Counted from the stretch's first letter, positions 6,967 to 17,106 are shown. The stretch is 64,000 nt of DNA from Methanococcoides sp052057775 (GCF_052057775.1 NZ_CP195121.1:1612001-1676000), one strand, 5' to 3'. Notes: a model not told the origin generated them from the letters alone. A program made the numbers and translations.

Positions 6967-9420
6967 TTACCTGTGAAATCTTATACCCGTGTGGTTAAGT
7001 AATTCGTAAGCGCGAACTTTTATTAGATCAGTTATAATAAAAGCCGCCAATGCATATCCCCAAACAAACAGTGCAAGATTCCAGCCCATTGCAGGGAGTA
7101 AAATCCCGTAAACAGTGATGATTGTGGCAATAAGTTGTGTAGTTATAACCGCTATAAATAAGGGAAATGCTGGTTTTACTGACCAGAAGGGACCTTTCGT
7201 TCTTGCTACGAACATTGTTAAGTGGCCAGCTACAGAGAGCTTTAGATAGATAAAAGACTGGAGAACTTCATGGTTTAACTGAAAAACATGTAAGCCAATG
7301 TAAAGTATCCCAAATGATGTGGCAACTCCAATAATTCCAAGTATAGTAGCCATACTTAGTAGAGTTCGCATATCCCATTTTTCCGGCGTATCAGAATATT
7401 TGACATTATCATAAGCAATGGTCATGATTGGGGCATCATTCAGAAGTGCCAGCAAGACGATCATCAATGCAGTAACAGGATAGAACTGGAATACGATGAT
7501 TGAAAGAGTTATGAAAAGCAATATGCGAATTGTTTCAGTAATACGATATATGGAATAATTGTTCATCCGCTGGAATATTTTACGACTTTCCTTGATAGCA
7601 TCAACAACTACGCAGAGTCCGGGTTTTGTTAGCACTATATCAGCAGCTGATTTTGCTGCATTCGTAGCGCCGGCGACAGCAATACCTGCATCCGCTTTTT
7701 TCAGGGCTGGTGCATCATTGACCCCATCTCCTGTCATACCAATAATATGACCCTTGCGCTGCAGCAGTTCAACAATATGGTACTTATGTTCCGGGAAAAC
7801 CTGGGCAAAACCATTTGCAGTTTCAACAATTTCCTGTGCTTTCCTGTCGGGGATATCCAAAAAGGAGGAAGCAGGCATGATGTCAGAGTTCAGGTTTACC
7901 TGCCCGGCAATCTCCTTAGCAATAGCGAGGTGATCACCGGTGACCATTTTGACATCCACTCCCATGGATTGTGCAGTCTTGATGGTTTCTGCTGAGTCTT
8001 CCCGAGGTGGATCGTAAAGGGCGATAAGACCGGCAAAATGCCAACTTCCTTGAGCATCGGTCTTGGCAACACCCAATGCACGATAACCTTTGGAAGCAAA
8101 ATAATTAACATCTTCGTCAACCTGTGTACTGCTTATGTCTTTGCTGTCTACAAGAGACAGAATAACCTGAGGTGCTCCCTTAGTCACTTTGAACCGGTTG
8201 CCATTGGTATCTTTTATGGTAGCTTCTGTCCTTTTTGAAACGGGGTCAAAAGGATAGAAATCAATTACCTTGTAGCTAGCAGTTGTCCCGGCAAAATCCG
8301 GGTAGATTTTGGTTTTCTCAACAATTGCATTATCTATAGGGTCCTGATCTTCTTCTCTTGATGATAGGCTTGCAAACAGAAGCACATCCTTTTCTGAAAA
8401 ATCACTGAAGAACTTTATTTCGGAAAGTGCAAGCTCATTTTTAGTAATAGTACCCGTCTTATCTGAACACAAAATGTCCATTCCGGCCATTTCCTCTACA
8501 GCAGCAAGTTTAGTGACAATAGCTCCTTCTTTAGCCAGAGATATCGCACCTATCGCCATAGTCACTGAGAGAACTGCAGGCAGGGCTGCCGGTATCGCTG
8601 CTACAATTAGCACCAGTGCAAATTGGAAAAAATCCAGCAGACTTTCGTGGCGATAAAGCACCACAAAAAATATCAGGACTACAAGAACAAGTGCAAAAGC
8701 TATCAAATAGTCACCGATCTTGATGACCGCCTTTTGGAAGTGACTCTGGGTTTTAGCTTCTTCCACCAGCTTAGCGGTCTGACCAAAATATGTTTTCATC
8801 CCGGTGGCAACTACCAGCGCATCCATTTCACCCTGGCGTACAACAGAACCGGAGTAAGCAACATCAAGAACATGCTTTTCTGCAGGGAGTGATTCTCCGG
8901 TCAATGCAGATTCGTCTGCCAGCAGATAATTTCCACCTATAAGTTTAACATCCGCGGGTAAAATATCACCCAGACGGAGTCGTATCACATCTCCGGGTAC
9001 TATTTCACGAGCAGAGACTTCAATCCATTTATTATCGCGGAGCACCCGTGCTTTCAGAGGCAATTTCTGTTTTAACATTTCAATAGCATTGTCTGCTTTG
9101 TGTTCCTGCCAGAAGCCCACTATGGCATTTAACATCAGCAGTGAAAAGATGATCGAAAAGTCCTCCCAACGATTGAGAATTGCAGATAGTATGGCTGCGA
9201 TCTCGATCATCCATGGAATTGGACCCCAAAAGTAACTTAAAAATTTGACAAGAGGACTGGTTTTCTTTTCTGTGATCTCATTAGGTCCATATTGTTCAAG
9301 TCGCTCTTCTGCTTCTGAAGCAGAAAGACCTTTCTCACTCGATGAGATCTTCTCCAGTATTTCATTTATGGTCGCATTCTTTGCTTCTTCCATATTTATG
9401 AAAGTTTGAACCATGGTCAT
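6967..9420 (-). CDS. P-type (P3A) plasma-membrane proton ATPase
   Basis: This 817-residue protein is a complete P-type ATPase: TGES (174-177), PAALP in helix M4 (277-281), the phosphorylated aspartate in DKTGT (320-324), KGAP for nucleotide binding (414-417) and GDGVNDAP (564-571). The early residues GPNEITEKKTSPLVKFLSYFWGPIPWMIE are typical of the P3A proton pumps known from plants, fungi and some methanogens, and there is no heavy-metal domain. It should use ATP to export protons, or possibly another cation. GGGG lies just before ATG 9420. It is a single gene with no operon partner visible. Confidence 0.9.
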   Translation of the reverse strand: MTMVQTFINMEEAKNATINEILEKISSSEKGLSASEAEERLEQYGPNEITEKKTSPLVKFLSYFWGPIPWMIEIAAILSAILNRWEDFSIIFSLLMLNAIVGFWQEHKADNAIEMLKQKLPLKARVLRDNKWIEVSAREIVPGDVIRLRLGDILPADVKLIGGNYLLADESALTGESLPAEKHVLDVAYSGSVVRQGEMDALVVATGMKTYFGQTAKLVEEAKTQSHFQKAVIKIGDYLIAFALVLVVLIFFVVLYRHESLLDFFQFALVLIVAAIPAALPAVLSVTMAIGAISLAKEGAIVTKLAAVEEMAGMDILCSDKTGTITKNELALSEIKFFSDFSEKDVLLFASLSSREEDQDPIDNAIVEKTKIYPDFAGTTASYKVIDFYPFDPVSKRTEATIKDTNGNRFKVTKGAPQVILSLVDSKDISSTQVDEDVNYFASKGYRALGVAKTDAQGSWHFAGLIALYDPPREDSAETIKTAQSMGVDVKMVTGDHLAIAKEIAGQVNLNSDIMPASSFLDIPDRKAQEIVETANGFAQVFPEHKYHIVELLQRKGHIIGMTGDGVNDAPALKKADAGIAVAGATNAAKSAADIVLTKPGLCVVVDAIKESRKIFQRMNNYSIYRITETIRILLFITLSIIVFQFYPVTALMIVLLALLNDAPIMTIAYDNVKYSDTPEKWDMRTLLSMATILGIIGVATSFGILYIGLHVFQLNHEVLQSFIYLKLSVAGHLTMFVARTKGPFWSVKPAFPLFIAVITTQLIATIITVYGILLPAMGWNLALFVWGYALAAFIITDLIKVRAYELLNHTGIRFHR

Positions 9421-9692
9421 TCTGCCCCTTTACTTTTCCTTTCATCAAAGAGCATTGCAATAGCTACACTTATTTGAATTAAAGCAAGCCTTGTATCAAA
9501 TTCCAATGATCTTGACTGACTGGCCACTTGCACCCCCCAGGGCACATGTTAATTTAATTTAGTCTTGTATTGGTATATATTTTTGGTGCATTGATGGAAA
9601 ATATCACTTTTGATCCCATGATAACAACTTAAATTTCATTATTATAGAGTTATAAGGATCTACTTTTTATAACAAATCGTACAAAATTTCTT
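9421..9692 (+). promoter_or_regulatory. Divergent promoter region; leaderless start of the permease
   Basis: A TATA-like CTTTTTATAAC at about 9662-9672 lies about 26 nt before ATG 9693 and no ribosome site is present, so the permease mRNA is probably leaderless. Nothing else is recognised here. Confidence 0.4.
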
Positions 9693-10997
9693 ATGGTTTT
9701 AATGGCTGGGAACAGATCAATGGGGTTATGGTCAGCTACTTCTATTGGTGTTGGCGCAATGGTTGGTGCAGGGATCTTCTCGATATTTGGAACTGCAACT
9801 CAGATATCTGGTAATGCAGTTTATATCTCGTTCATAATCGCTGGATCGATCGCTCTATTGAGTACATATTCCTATGCAAAAATGGGTGTAAGGTATCCTT
9901 CTGCAGGTGGTCCTGTCGAGTTTCTTGTAAGGGGTTTCGGGGATGGTGTGTTAAGCGGTGGGCTGAACATTCTTCTCTGGACCGGATACATATTTGGACT
10001 TGCCCTTTATGCAAAAGGTTTCTCGCTTTATGCGATGACATTCATGCCTGCTGGTTCGCCGGCAATTTGGTCAAATTTCTTTGCTACTGCAATTATTGTA
10101 ATCTTTACAGCCATTAATTTTATAGGTGCAAAAGCTGTGGGCAGATCTGAGATCTTCGTGGTTTCAATAAAAGTAGGTATACTGATGCTTTTTGCTTTTT
10201 CCGGCTTGTTTTTTATAAGACCTGATAATATCTCAATAGCACATTTTCCACATTTTTCAAATATAATCTTTGGAGCAGGGATCGTATTTCTTGCCTATCA
10301 GGGATTTGGATTGATAACTAATGCTGCAGAAGATATGGATGATCCCAGGAAAACTCTCCCTAAAGCTCTATATCTGAGCGTGCTAATTGTAATCTGCATT
10401 TATGTTCTTGTAAGTCTTGCAGTAATTGGGAATATGTCCATGTCCGAGATCACAAATGCAAAGGACTATGCCTTAGCAGCAGCTGCAGAACCTTTCCTGG
10501 GTACTGTTGGATTCAAAATAATGGCAATGGCTGCCCTTTTTTCAACTTCTTCAGCTATCAATGCATCTCTTTATGGTGGTGCAAATGTCAGCTATCTTAT
10601 TGCCAAGGAGGGGGAATTGCCTGAATTTTTTGAGAGGAAAGTCTGGAAAAGAAGTACTGAAGGTCTGTTTATTACATCAGGTCTGGTAATTCTGTGTACA
10701 AATCTGCTGAATTTAGAAGGGATCGGTATGCTGGCAAGTGCTTCTTTGTTGGTTATATATGTGGCTGTTAATGCTGCCCACTTACGTTTGTCCGATGAAA
10801 CAGGTGCAAAGCCATATCTGATATGGTCATCCCTTGTAAGCAGCCTTTTCTTCTTCGGGATCCTTGTATATTACGAACTATTGAACTCAATAAGAACCTT
10901 AATTGCATTTACATTTGTCCTCGTTTTCTGTTTCATTGTAGAGTGGATCTATAGAAAATGTTCCAGAAGAGAGATTAAGACCAGAGAGTTGATCTGA
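9693..10997 (+). CDS. APC-family amino-acid permease
   Basis: The 434-residue protein has about 12 membrane helices and starts with the APC signature IGVGAMVGAGIFSIFG in helix 1; AYQGFGLITNAAEDMDDPRKTLP marks the conserved region around helix 6-7. It should import amino acids or related compounds by cation symport; the substrate cannot be read from sequence. It is followed after 12 nt by a paralogue (11010), so the two are probably co-transcribed. A decayed copy of the same kind of gene lies at about 35062-35390. Confidence 0.85.
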   Translation: MVLMAGNRSMGLWSATSIGVGAMVGAGIFSIFGTATQISGNAVYISFIIAGSIALLSTYSYAKMGVRYPSAGGPVEFLVRGFGDGVLSGGLNILLWTGYIFGLALYAKGFSLYAMTFMPAGSPAIWSNFFATAIIVIFTAINFIGAKAVGRSEIFVVSIKVGILMLFAFSGLFFIRPDNISIAHFPHFSNIIFGAGIVFLAYQGFGLITNAAEDMDDPRKTLPKALYLSVLIVICIYVLVSLAVIGNMSMSEITNAKDYALAAAAEPFLGTVGFKIMAMAALFSTSSAINASLYGGANVSYLIAKEGELPEFFERKVWKRSTEGLFITSGLVILCTNLLNLEGIGMLASASLLVIYVAVNAAHLRLSDETGAKPYLIWSSLVSSLFFFGILVYYELLNSIRTLIAFTFVLVFCFIVEWIYRKCSRREIKTRELI

Positions 10998-11009
10998 TGA
11001 GGCAATTTT

Positions 11010-12311
11010 ATGAATGACACGGCTTCAGGGAAATCCATAGGATATTTGTCTGCGGTTTCTATAGGTATTGGGGGAATGGTAGGTGGAGGTATCTTTGCTG
11101 TTCTTGGCCTTGCTGTTGAGCTTGGACAGGGTGGAACACCTGTTGCGTTTGGACTTGCCGGTATAGTTGCATTGATCACATCGTATTCATATGCAAAGCT
11201 ATCTGTCAGATACCCTTCAGAAGGAGGAACTGTCGAGTTCTTGAATCAGGCATTTGGTTCAGGTCTGATCACAGGTGGGCTAAATATTCTTCTATGGCTA
11301 AGTTATGTTGTTATGCTCTCGCTTTATTCCTATGCTTTTGGAAGCTATGGTTCCACGTTTTTTCCCGATTCGATGCAATCGATCTCAAAACATGTACTTA
11401 CCAGTATCATTATCGTATCATTAACTGTAGTGAACATTGCCGGTGCAAAAGTAGTTGGAAAATGGGAAGAGTGGATTGTTGCCTTTAAGGTTGCTATTTT
11501 ACTGATATTTATCAGTGTAGGTATATGGAGTGCTAAATCCCACCAACTTCAGCCAGCAATTGGTGCAGATCCACTTCAGCTTGTGGCTGGAGGTATGATC
11601 ATTTTCTTGGCTTATGAAGGGTTTGAATTAATCGCAAACACTGCAAAAGATATCAAAGATCCTGAAAGTACACTTCCTCGTGCCTATTATTCAGCTGTTG
11701 TCTTTGTAATTCTACTTTATGTGTTAATTGCTTTTGTTACTGTTGGAAATGTATCAGTTGATAATATTATACAGGCCAAAGATTATGCTCTTGCTGTAGC
11801 TGCAGAACCATTCCTGGGAACTTTTGGTTTTAACCTTATTGCAGTCGCAGCTCTTTTATCCACAGCTTCAGCCATTAACGCAACTTTATATGGTGCTTCA
11901 CGTGTGAGCTTTATTATTGCCAAAGATGGGGAATTGCCTGAAATACTGGAAGAAAAAATATGGAATCGGCCGATTGAAGGTCTTTTGATCACCTCTGTTC
12001 TCACATTGATCGTAGCAAATACATTTAATTTAAACAGTATCTCAATAATGGGAAGTGCCGGATTTTTGCTGATCTTTGGAGCCGTGAACACTTCTAATGC
12101 TTATCTTTATCAGAAGACATCAAGTTACAGATGGATCTCAATAGCAGGGGTTATTGCCTGTTTTGTTGCATTGCTTACATTGATCTGGTACACTTTGAAT
12201 AATTCTCCAAAAGATATTTTCATATTGGCATTTATGGTCTGCTCAGCGTTTGCTGTTGAAGTAATTTATAGGAGATGTACAGGCAGATGCATTAAGAAAA
12301 TCCACGAATGA
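11010..12311 (+). CDS. APC-family amino-acid permease, paralogue
   Basis: This 433-residue, 12-helix protein parallels its upstream neighbour through the whole length, with IGIGGMVGGGIFAVLG in helix 1, AYEGFELIANTAKDIKDPESTLP in the middle and STASAINATLYGASRVSF later. The pair probably arose by tandem duplication and could form two transporters of different specificity. A GATGAGG ribosome site lies before ATG 11010. Substrate unknown. Confidence 0.85.
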   Translation: MNDTASGKSIGYLSAVSIGIGGMVGGGIFAVLGLAVELGQGGTPVAFGLAGIVALITSYSYAKLSVRYPSEGGTVEFLNQAFGSGLITGGLNILLWLSYVVMLSLYSYAFGSYGSTFFPDSMQSISKHVLTSIIIVSLTVVNIAGAKVVGKWEEWIVAFKVAILLIFISVGIWSAKSHQLQPAIGADPLQLVAGGMIIFLAYEGFELIANTAKDIKDPESTLPRAYYSAVVFVILLYVLIAFVTVGNVSVDNIIQAKDYALAVAAEPFLGTFGFNLIAVAALLSTASAINATLYGASRVSFIIAKDGELPEILEEKIWNRPIEGLLITSVLTLIVANTFNLNSISIMGSAGFLLIFGAVNTSNAYLYQKTSSYRWISIAGVIACFVALLTLIWYTLNNSPKDIFILAFMVCSAFAVEVIYRRCTGRCIKKIHE

Positions 12312-12438
12312 TAGACTCATTTCAAACTTTATATTTTTATTTTAATATGGGTAGGAAATGAATTACATTAATACCTGGTTTTAAAACCATTTTTGATTTA
12401 TATGAGGATATACAAATATCGTCTGTGTGGGGAAATAA

Positions 12439-12579
12439 ATGATGGGGAAAAGATGGGTAGTTATTGCTGGTGAGGAAACCGGACCAAGATCCAATAAGAG
12501 GGGTGGTATCTGGGATGTAATTGATGCAAAAGCTACAACTATGGCTTCTCTTATTGATTCCAGAGAGATTAAATATTAG
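12439..12579 (+). pseudogene. N-terminal remnant of a glycosyltransferase-like gene
   Basis: Forty-six codons from ATG 12439, with a good GTGGGG ribosome site. The peptide reads VVIAGEETGPRSN followed by GGIWDVIDAKATTMASLID, which resembles the start of glycogen-synthase-like glycosyltransferases. It ends at TAG just where the sequence switches to a different gene fragment on the other strand, so the rest has been deleted. The family assignment is tentative. Confidence 0.35.
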
Positions 12580-12580
12580 G

Positions 12581-12718
12581 TTATACCGAAGAGACTATTG
12601 AAAGAAACTTTCCCTTTTTTATGACAAGGTCCACTCCATAAAGGGCACGCATCCCCACAACATCAGTATGGACCTTTGTAAGGCCTTTGATCTCTATAAT
12701 ATTGGATTCGTATTTCAT
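12581..12718 (-). pseudogene. N-terminal remnant of an ABC transporter ATPase
   Basis: Forty-five codons from ATG 12718 read IIEIKGLTKVHTDVVGMRAL and YGVDLVIKKGKFLSIVSS, the start of a MacB/LolD-type ABC ATPase. Truncation occurs where the Walker A motif GPSGSGKST should begin. It directly abuts the glycosyltransferase remnant, so both record one deletion junction. Confidence 0.55.
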
Positions 12719-12759
12719 AGGAAACCTTTCTGGGTTAATTATCAGTATAAATATTTTAT

Positions 12760-14055
12760 TTATTTGACCTGCCTTAAATTGCTTTGGCTCTTTAACCTGA
12801 TAAATACTACAATGACACCCACAAGCAATAAAATAAAACCATAGGCAATGACCTCAAGACTCAGGTGTGCAAAGAGCAAAAGGGCACATAATATACCAAA
12901 AAGCGGTGAAAGAGGAAAATGGCCTATGTTAAAGGGGATCCTGAACGGTCTTTCGATATCAGGCCTTGAGTACCTCAACCATATCAGTGAAAGATTGATC
13001 GTTATAAAGATGATAAATACTATGAAATTGGTCATATTCGCCACCATCGCGATATCACCTATGAAAACAAACATTATTGAGAGTGATGTGAACACCAATA
13101 TAGAGATCCATGGAGTCCTTGTCCCTGGATGGACCCAGGAGATGAATGAGGGAATTGAACCGGATTCCGCCATACCATAGAGTATCCTTGAGCCTCCGAT
13201 CTGCATAAGCAGAACGGTATTGGCAGTCGAGAAAAGAGCTATCAACGAAAGGATGACAAATGCATTGCTGCCCAGCGCCACGGATGCAACCTCTGCCAGG
13301 GGAGCCGAAGACGTTGATAATACCCTCCAGTCAAGGACACTCACAGCAGCCAATGCAACAAGTATGTAAAGCAATATAGTGATTGCGATGGCAAGTATAA
13401 GGGCTCGGGGTGTCGTCCTATGAGGGTCTTTTGTCTCCTGTGATAGCTTTACTATCTCCTCAAAGCCGAGGAATGCAAAGAAAACAAGCGCTGATGCCTC
13501 AAATATACCTGACAGGCTCTGTACCTCCAGATAGTCCACAGAACCCATATAGGGAAGACCTATGGAGATTATCACAAGCAAGCCTATAACCTCGATGAAG
13601 GTCATAAGAATGGCAGCCCTTGCAGATTGCTTAATACCCACGAAAAGGATCAATGTGAACAGCAGTATAAGAGCGATAGCTGAGGGAATAGCAGGTGTGT
13701 GAAACAGGATCCCGAAATATCCCGCAAAGCCCAGGGCAACGGTAGAGCTTGAAATGATCTCCACGAAAACGACCAGCAGGCCTATAAGAAGACCCGGGAA
13801 CTCACCGAAGGCATTCCTGACATACTCATATTCGGCCCCTGCCTTTGGGAACATGGATGAAAGCTCCATGTAACTTATAGCGGTAAGCCCGGCAGCAATG
13901 GCAGCAAACAAAAAGGACAACCAGAGGGCATTGCCCGAAAGACCTGCTGCCTTTCCAATAAGAACATATATACCGGCTCCCAGTATGCTTCCCACACCAC
14001 TGAGTGTGATCTCCAAAAGCCCAAGCTCTCTTTTAAGAGTAACCTCTTCTCCCAT
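12760..14055 (-). CDS. APC-family amino-acid/polyamine permease
   Basis: This 431-residue, 12-helix permease has the APC helix-1 signature SGVGSILGAGIYVLIG, the helix-3 motif FPKAGAEYEYVRNAFGEFPG and the conserved FFAFLGFEEIVKLSQETKDPHRTTPRA stretch. It differs in subfamily from the two permeases at 9693 and 11010 and looks like the cationic amino-acid group. ATG 14055 is preferred; an in-frame GTG at 14112 would add 19 residues of poor signal and lacks a ribosome site. Transcribed alone. Substrate unknown. Confidence 0.85.
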   Translation of the reverse strand: MGEEVTLKRELGLLEITLSGVGSILGAGIYVLIGKAAGLSGNALWLSFLFAAIAAGLTAISYMELSSMFPKAGAEYEYVRNAFGEFPGLLIGLLVVFVEIISSSTVALGFAGYFGILFHTPAIPSAIALILLFTLILFVGIKQSARAAILMTFIEVIGLLVIISIGLPYMGSVDYLEVQSLSGIFEASALVFFAFLGFEEIVKLSQETKDPHRTTPRALILAIAITILLYILVALAAVSVLDWRVLSTSSAPLAEVASVALGSNAFVILSLIALFSTANTVLLMQIGGSRILYGMAESGSIPSFISWVHPGTRTPWISILVFTSLSIMFVFIGDIAMVANMTNFIVFIIFITINLSLIWLRYSRPDIERPFRIPFNIGHFPLSPLFGILCALLLFAHLSLEVIAYGFILLLVGVIVVFIRLKSQSNLRQVK

Positions 14056-14307
14056 TAGATCCCAAATAGAGTTAATCCCTGAAAATACAAATAGTTTGGC
14101 AGTCAGAACCACAAGGACTTTGTGAGGACTGAGAGTTTTTCATTGAGGCTTAGGCCAACAGGAGTGAGGAAGGTTACTGAAGAGTTCAACGCTGTGATGA
14201 ATGGGAAAGTTGAGTACAGGAAGAGGAATAGTTCTGGAGATCTGTACTGTTGCTCAAAGTAAGAGCGTTAAGCCATCATCTTGTTGGGAAAAGGAAAACT
14301 GTTGAGT

Positions 14308-14451
14308 TCAGCAAATCTGTTTATGTTGGTAAGATGCATGATTCTGAGGATATGAGAAAAAGGATGGAGAACTGTCAATGACATCCAAGATCACAAGATC
14401 TTTTTCCTCATAAGTCACGTAGGCATAGTTCCTTGCTAAAGCAATATCCAT
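14308..14451 (-). pseudogene. Remnant of an LVIVD-repeat protein
   Basis: The minus strand reads MDIALARNYAYV, then EEKDLVILDVIDSS, which matches one blade of the LVIVD beta-propeller repeat found in methanogen surface proteins. Only one repeat remains and the frame then loses similarity. The flanks, 14056-14307 and 14452-14507, contain no gene I can support. Confidence 0.4.
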
Positions 14452-14507
14452 ATGCCCAACCAAGAGTGTCATAACGACCTGCAAGTTTTGGTGAAGTGGA
14501 CTCACTG

Positions 14508-15155
14508 TCAGCTAACATCCGCATTGTTGCTGTAGCCTTTGCTTTCCCAGTATCCCTGGTAATCCTCGTCAGTTACTTCTATCTTCACTATCCACTTTGC
14601 CCACTTGTAACCATATTTCCCTTCCGCAACAAGCTGCAGCGGGAATCCCTTTTCAGGAGGCAGTGTTATGTCATTTATTTTGTAGGCTGCAATGATGTTA
14701 TTATCCAGTAAATAATCCAATTCAAGAGCTGTGGAATAGCCATCTTCGGAATAGAAAATGACAGTCTTCGCCGTTTCCTGCAATCCGGCTTCATTGAGCA
14801 GGGTCTCCATTTTAACCCCGGTCCATTTTGCATCATATCTCCACCCTTCCCCACAAATAAGGGTTACTGCCTTTGAAACGGATGGATATGCCAGTATGTC
14901 ATCATAGGTCAGGACAATCGTCTTGTTTACCAGTCCAGTTATCTCGAGCCTGTAATCGTCGGGATCAAGATGCTGTGTTCCCTTGATGGAGTAGCTTTGC
15001 TGCTCGTCGATCGGGGTAAGCTTCACACCATCGTATTCCAGTGTCTCGGTTTCGTTCGATGGGGATACTTCTTTCTCCACCTTGGGAGCAATTTGGCTGG
15101 TTCCTGCTGAAAGTAAAACCGGAAGAAGTTGTAAAGCAAAACAGAAATTTTTCAT
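14508..15155 (-). CDS. Secreted molybdopterin-binding oxidoreductase-domain protein
   Basis: The 215-residue protein is a single sulfite-oxidase/YedY-type molybdopterin-binding domain. It carries the family core YRLEITGLV, the cysteine that ligates molybdenum in this family at residue 101 (TLICGEGW), and GFPLQLVAEGKYGYKWAKWI near the end. The N-terminus looks like a short signal peptide, so it probably works outside the membrane on an oxidised sulfur or similar compound. Length is short but normal for stand-alone domains. GGAGTG lies before the start. It is followed upstream by a TrmB regulator gene, which may control it. Confidence 0.8.
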   Translation of the reverse strand: MKNFCFALQLLPVLLSAGTSQIAPKVEKEVSPSNETETLEYDGVKLTPIDEQQSYSIKGTQHLDPDDYRLEITGLVNKTIVLTYDDILAYPSVSKAVTLICGEGWRYDAKWTGVKMETLLNEAGLQETAKTVIFYSEDGYSTALELDYLLDNNIIAAYKINDITLPPEKGFPLQLVAEGKYGYKWAKWIVKIEVTDEDYQGYWESKGYSNNADVS

Positions 15156-15235
15156 GTTATTTTCACACTCCAGACATGCAAATACTTTTGCAGGCTGATA
15201 TAGCTTTCTTAGAGGATCTCATAACCTTGACCAGT

Positions 15236-16069
15236 TTATGTGAAATTGAATCGCTTCCCCTTAGTCCAGAGGTCGTCGAATTTAGCCTTGAAACGGTTTG
15301 TATATGACTCGTCATGAATTTGTGTCATACCGAGACTAGTACCCGTATTACTCTGATCTTCAATATCAAGAAAGATAGTCTTTGAATCAAAGATTACAAA
15401 ATCATGCTTTGTTTCCAAAATTCTGATTTCCATGAATTTCTGAAAATTACTTTTGACTGATTCATCTTCTATTGAATTAATAAGTTCTTTTATTGACGGG
15501 AGCAGTTGAGAGTAGGAATCTATAATTTTAACATGAATGCCACGTTGTGCCAAATTTAAGTAAGCCTTGCTGAATATTGACATTGAATCATCATATTGTT
15601 TTGATACTCCTGGCTTATACTTAAGGGGAGTAACAACACATAGTTCATGCTCAATATCCTCAAAAAATGAATTCACCATCTCTTCTAGTTCATTATCATG
15701 AAACTTGTCGGGCCAGAATATTGTTTCAACATGCTTTGGAGAATCGCCATTGGAAAGTTGCCGTTCAATTTCAGCAAATGTTTCCCTGAGTAGTTTGAGC
15801 TCATTGAGTGCTTCTTCTTCTCTTCTTTTGTACATGAGTTCAAAAGCAATTTTCGGATCAACAGTCCTGTATTTTCGTGGCCTTGAAGGTTGGATCTCCA
15901 CAAGGCCGTACTTGTTCAAATCCCTCAAAATCTCATAGATCTTTCCAATGGGAACTCGTGATAACTGTGATAATTTACTTGCTTCCAGATCTCTTTTTTT
16001 CAAAAGCGTCCAGTAAACAGATCTCTCATATTTGTTTAAACCGATATTTGCAAGTAACTTTTCATCCAT
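15236..16069 (-). CDS. TrmB-family transcriptional regulator
   Basis: The 277-residue protein begins with a TrmB winged helix (LGLNKYERSVYWTLLKKRDLEASK-like start, RVPIGKIYEILRDLNKYGLVEI as recognition region) followed by a coiled segment (about 80-115) and a C-terminal effector domain. TrmB proteins sense sugars or other metabolites and repress or activate transport and metabolism genes. It is 80 nt upstream of the molybdopterin protein gene and in the same direction, and divergent from the methyltransferase at 16233; either could be its target. Confidence 0.85.
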   Translation of the reverse strand: MDEKLLANIGLNKYERSVYWTLLKKRDLEASKLSQLSRVPIGKIYEILRDLNKYGLVEIQPSRPRKYRTVDPKIAFELMYKRREEEALNELKLLRETFAEIERQLSNGDSPKHVETIFWPDKFHDNELEEMVNSFFEDIEHELCVVTPLKYKPGVSKQYDDSMSIFSKAYLNLAQRGIHVKIIDSYSQLLPSIKELINSIEDESVKSNFQKFMEIRILETKHDFVIFDSKTIFLDIEDQSNTGTSLGMTQIHDESYTNRFKAKFDDLWTKGKRFNFT

Positions 16070-16232
16070 CTTTTCACTACTTCTGAGTTTATTGTAAAGT
16101 AAAAATGTTATCTATTCTGCGTGATATTAAGAATCACTGCTTGACCATATAAAATTGTAATTGTCAAAAAGTCATATTGACTTTATTACATATCCATATC
16201 AAGCAAAATAAATGATGAGTATAGGTGTAAAA

Positions 16233-16982
16233 ATGGAATCAGCAATTTTTGAGATATTTGATGGTTTACCCAGACAGGGTCCTGGCAGTAACGAATGTAC
16301 GGAAAAAGCCTTTAATTTGCTTTCTTCCCTTCCTGCAGGAACTAAGATCCTTGACATTGGTTGTGGTGTAGGTATGCAGACAATACATCTTACGAAGATC
16401 TGCAACAATTGTCACGTCACTGCGACTGACATTTACCAGCCTTTTCTTGACACACTGATGGAAAATGCGGCTAAAGAAGGATTAAATGATAGGATTACCA
16501 CAGTTTGCGCTTCCATGGATGATCTGCCTTTTGAGGCAGAGGAATTCGATGTCATTTGGGCAGAAGGCTCCATTTTTATCCTTGGTTTTGAGAAAGGAAT
16601 TAGCTACTGGAAACAGTTCCTGAAAGAAGGGGGCTATATGGCAGTGACAGAGAACACATGGTTCACGGATGAACCTTCTTCAGAAGTTGTTGAATTCTGG
16701 CAGGAAATATATCCTGGTATCATGAATATACCTGACACTGAAAAAGTTATCATGGCAGCAGGATATGATATCATTGACCACTTTAAACTGCCAGCTTCTA
16801 CCTGGTATGATTTTTACGCTCATCTGGAAAAAAGAGTCGATGACATCAGTGATAGCTATAAAGGAAACACCGATGCAGAATCGATACTTAGTTTTAACAG
16901 AAAAGAGATAAAGCTCTTCAGAGAATACCCTGATGAATATGGTTATGCATTCTACATTTTTCAGAAGAACACAAATAAATAA
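16233..16982 (+). CDS. SAM-dependent methyltransferase
   Basis: The 249-residue protein has class I methyltransferase motifs: ILDIGCGVGMQT (motif I, about residues 39-50), VTATDIYQPFLDTL (II) and FDVIWAEGSIFILGF (IV). The substrate is unknown; the N-terminal FEIFDGLPRQGPGSNECTEKAF is typical of small-molecule methylases in methanogens. ATG 16233 is chosen because GGTG lies 5 nt before it; ATG at 16212 or 16215 would add seven residues. Divergent from the TrmB gene. Confidence 0.8.
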   Translation: MESAIFEIFDGLPRQGPGSNECTEKAFNLLSSLPAGTKILDIGCGVGMQTIHLTKICNNCHVTATDIYQPFLDTLMENAAKEGLNDRITTVCASMDDLPFEAEEFDVIWAEGSIFILGFEKGISYWKQFLKEGGYMAVTENTWFTDEPSSEVVEFWQEIYPGIMNIPDTEKVIMAAGYDIIDHFKLPASTWYDFYAHLEKRVDDISDSYKGNTDAESILSFNRKEIKLFREYPDEYGYAFYIFQKNTNK

Positions 16983-17004
16983 TCTGTTACTGATGAACAA
17001 TTAA

Positions 17005-17106
17005 ATGATCCTGAAACTCTTTCATTCGGGCAGTGTAGGTAAAAAAGATCTACAACTCTTTAGTATTTATCTCGAAAGATAGAGGGTTAGGGTCCCTTCT
17101 CCGCAT
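17005..17106 (+). repeat. tRNA-like remnant
   Basis: The stretch has GTGTAGGTAAAAAAGATCTAC and ACAACTCTTTAG, related to the tail of the dispersed repeats, then ATCTCGAAAGATAGAGGGTTAGGGTCCCTTCTCCGCA, written here in pieces as a variable arm (ATCTCGAAAGAT), a degenerate T arm (GAGGGTTAGGGTCCCTT) and an acceptor-like end. The TTCGAAT loop is mutated to TTAGGGT, so it is not a working tRNA. No other gene is seen in 16983-17263. Confidence 0.35.
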
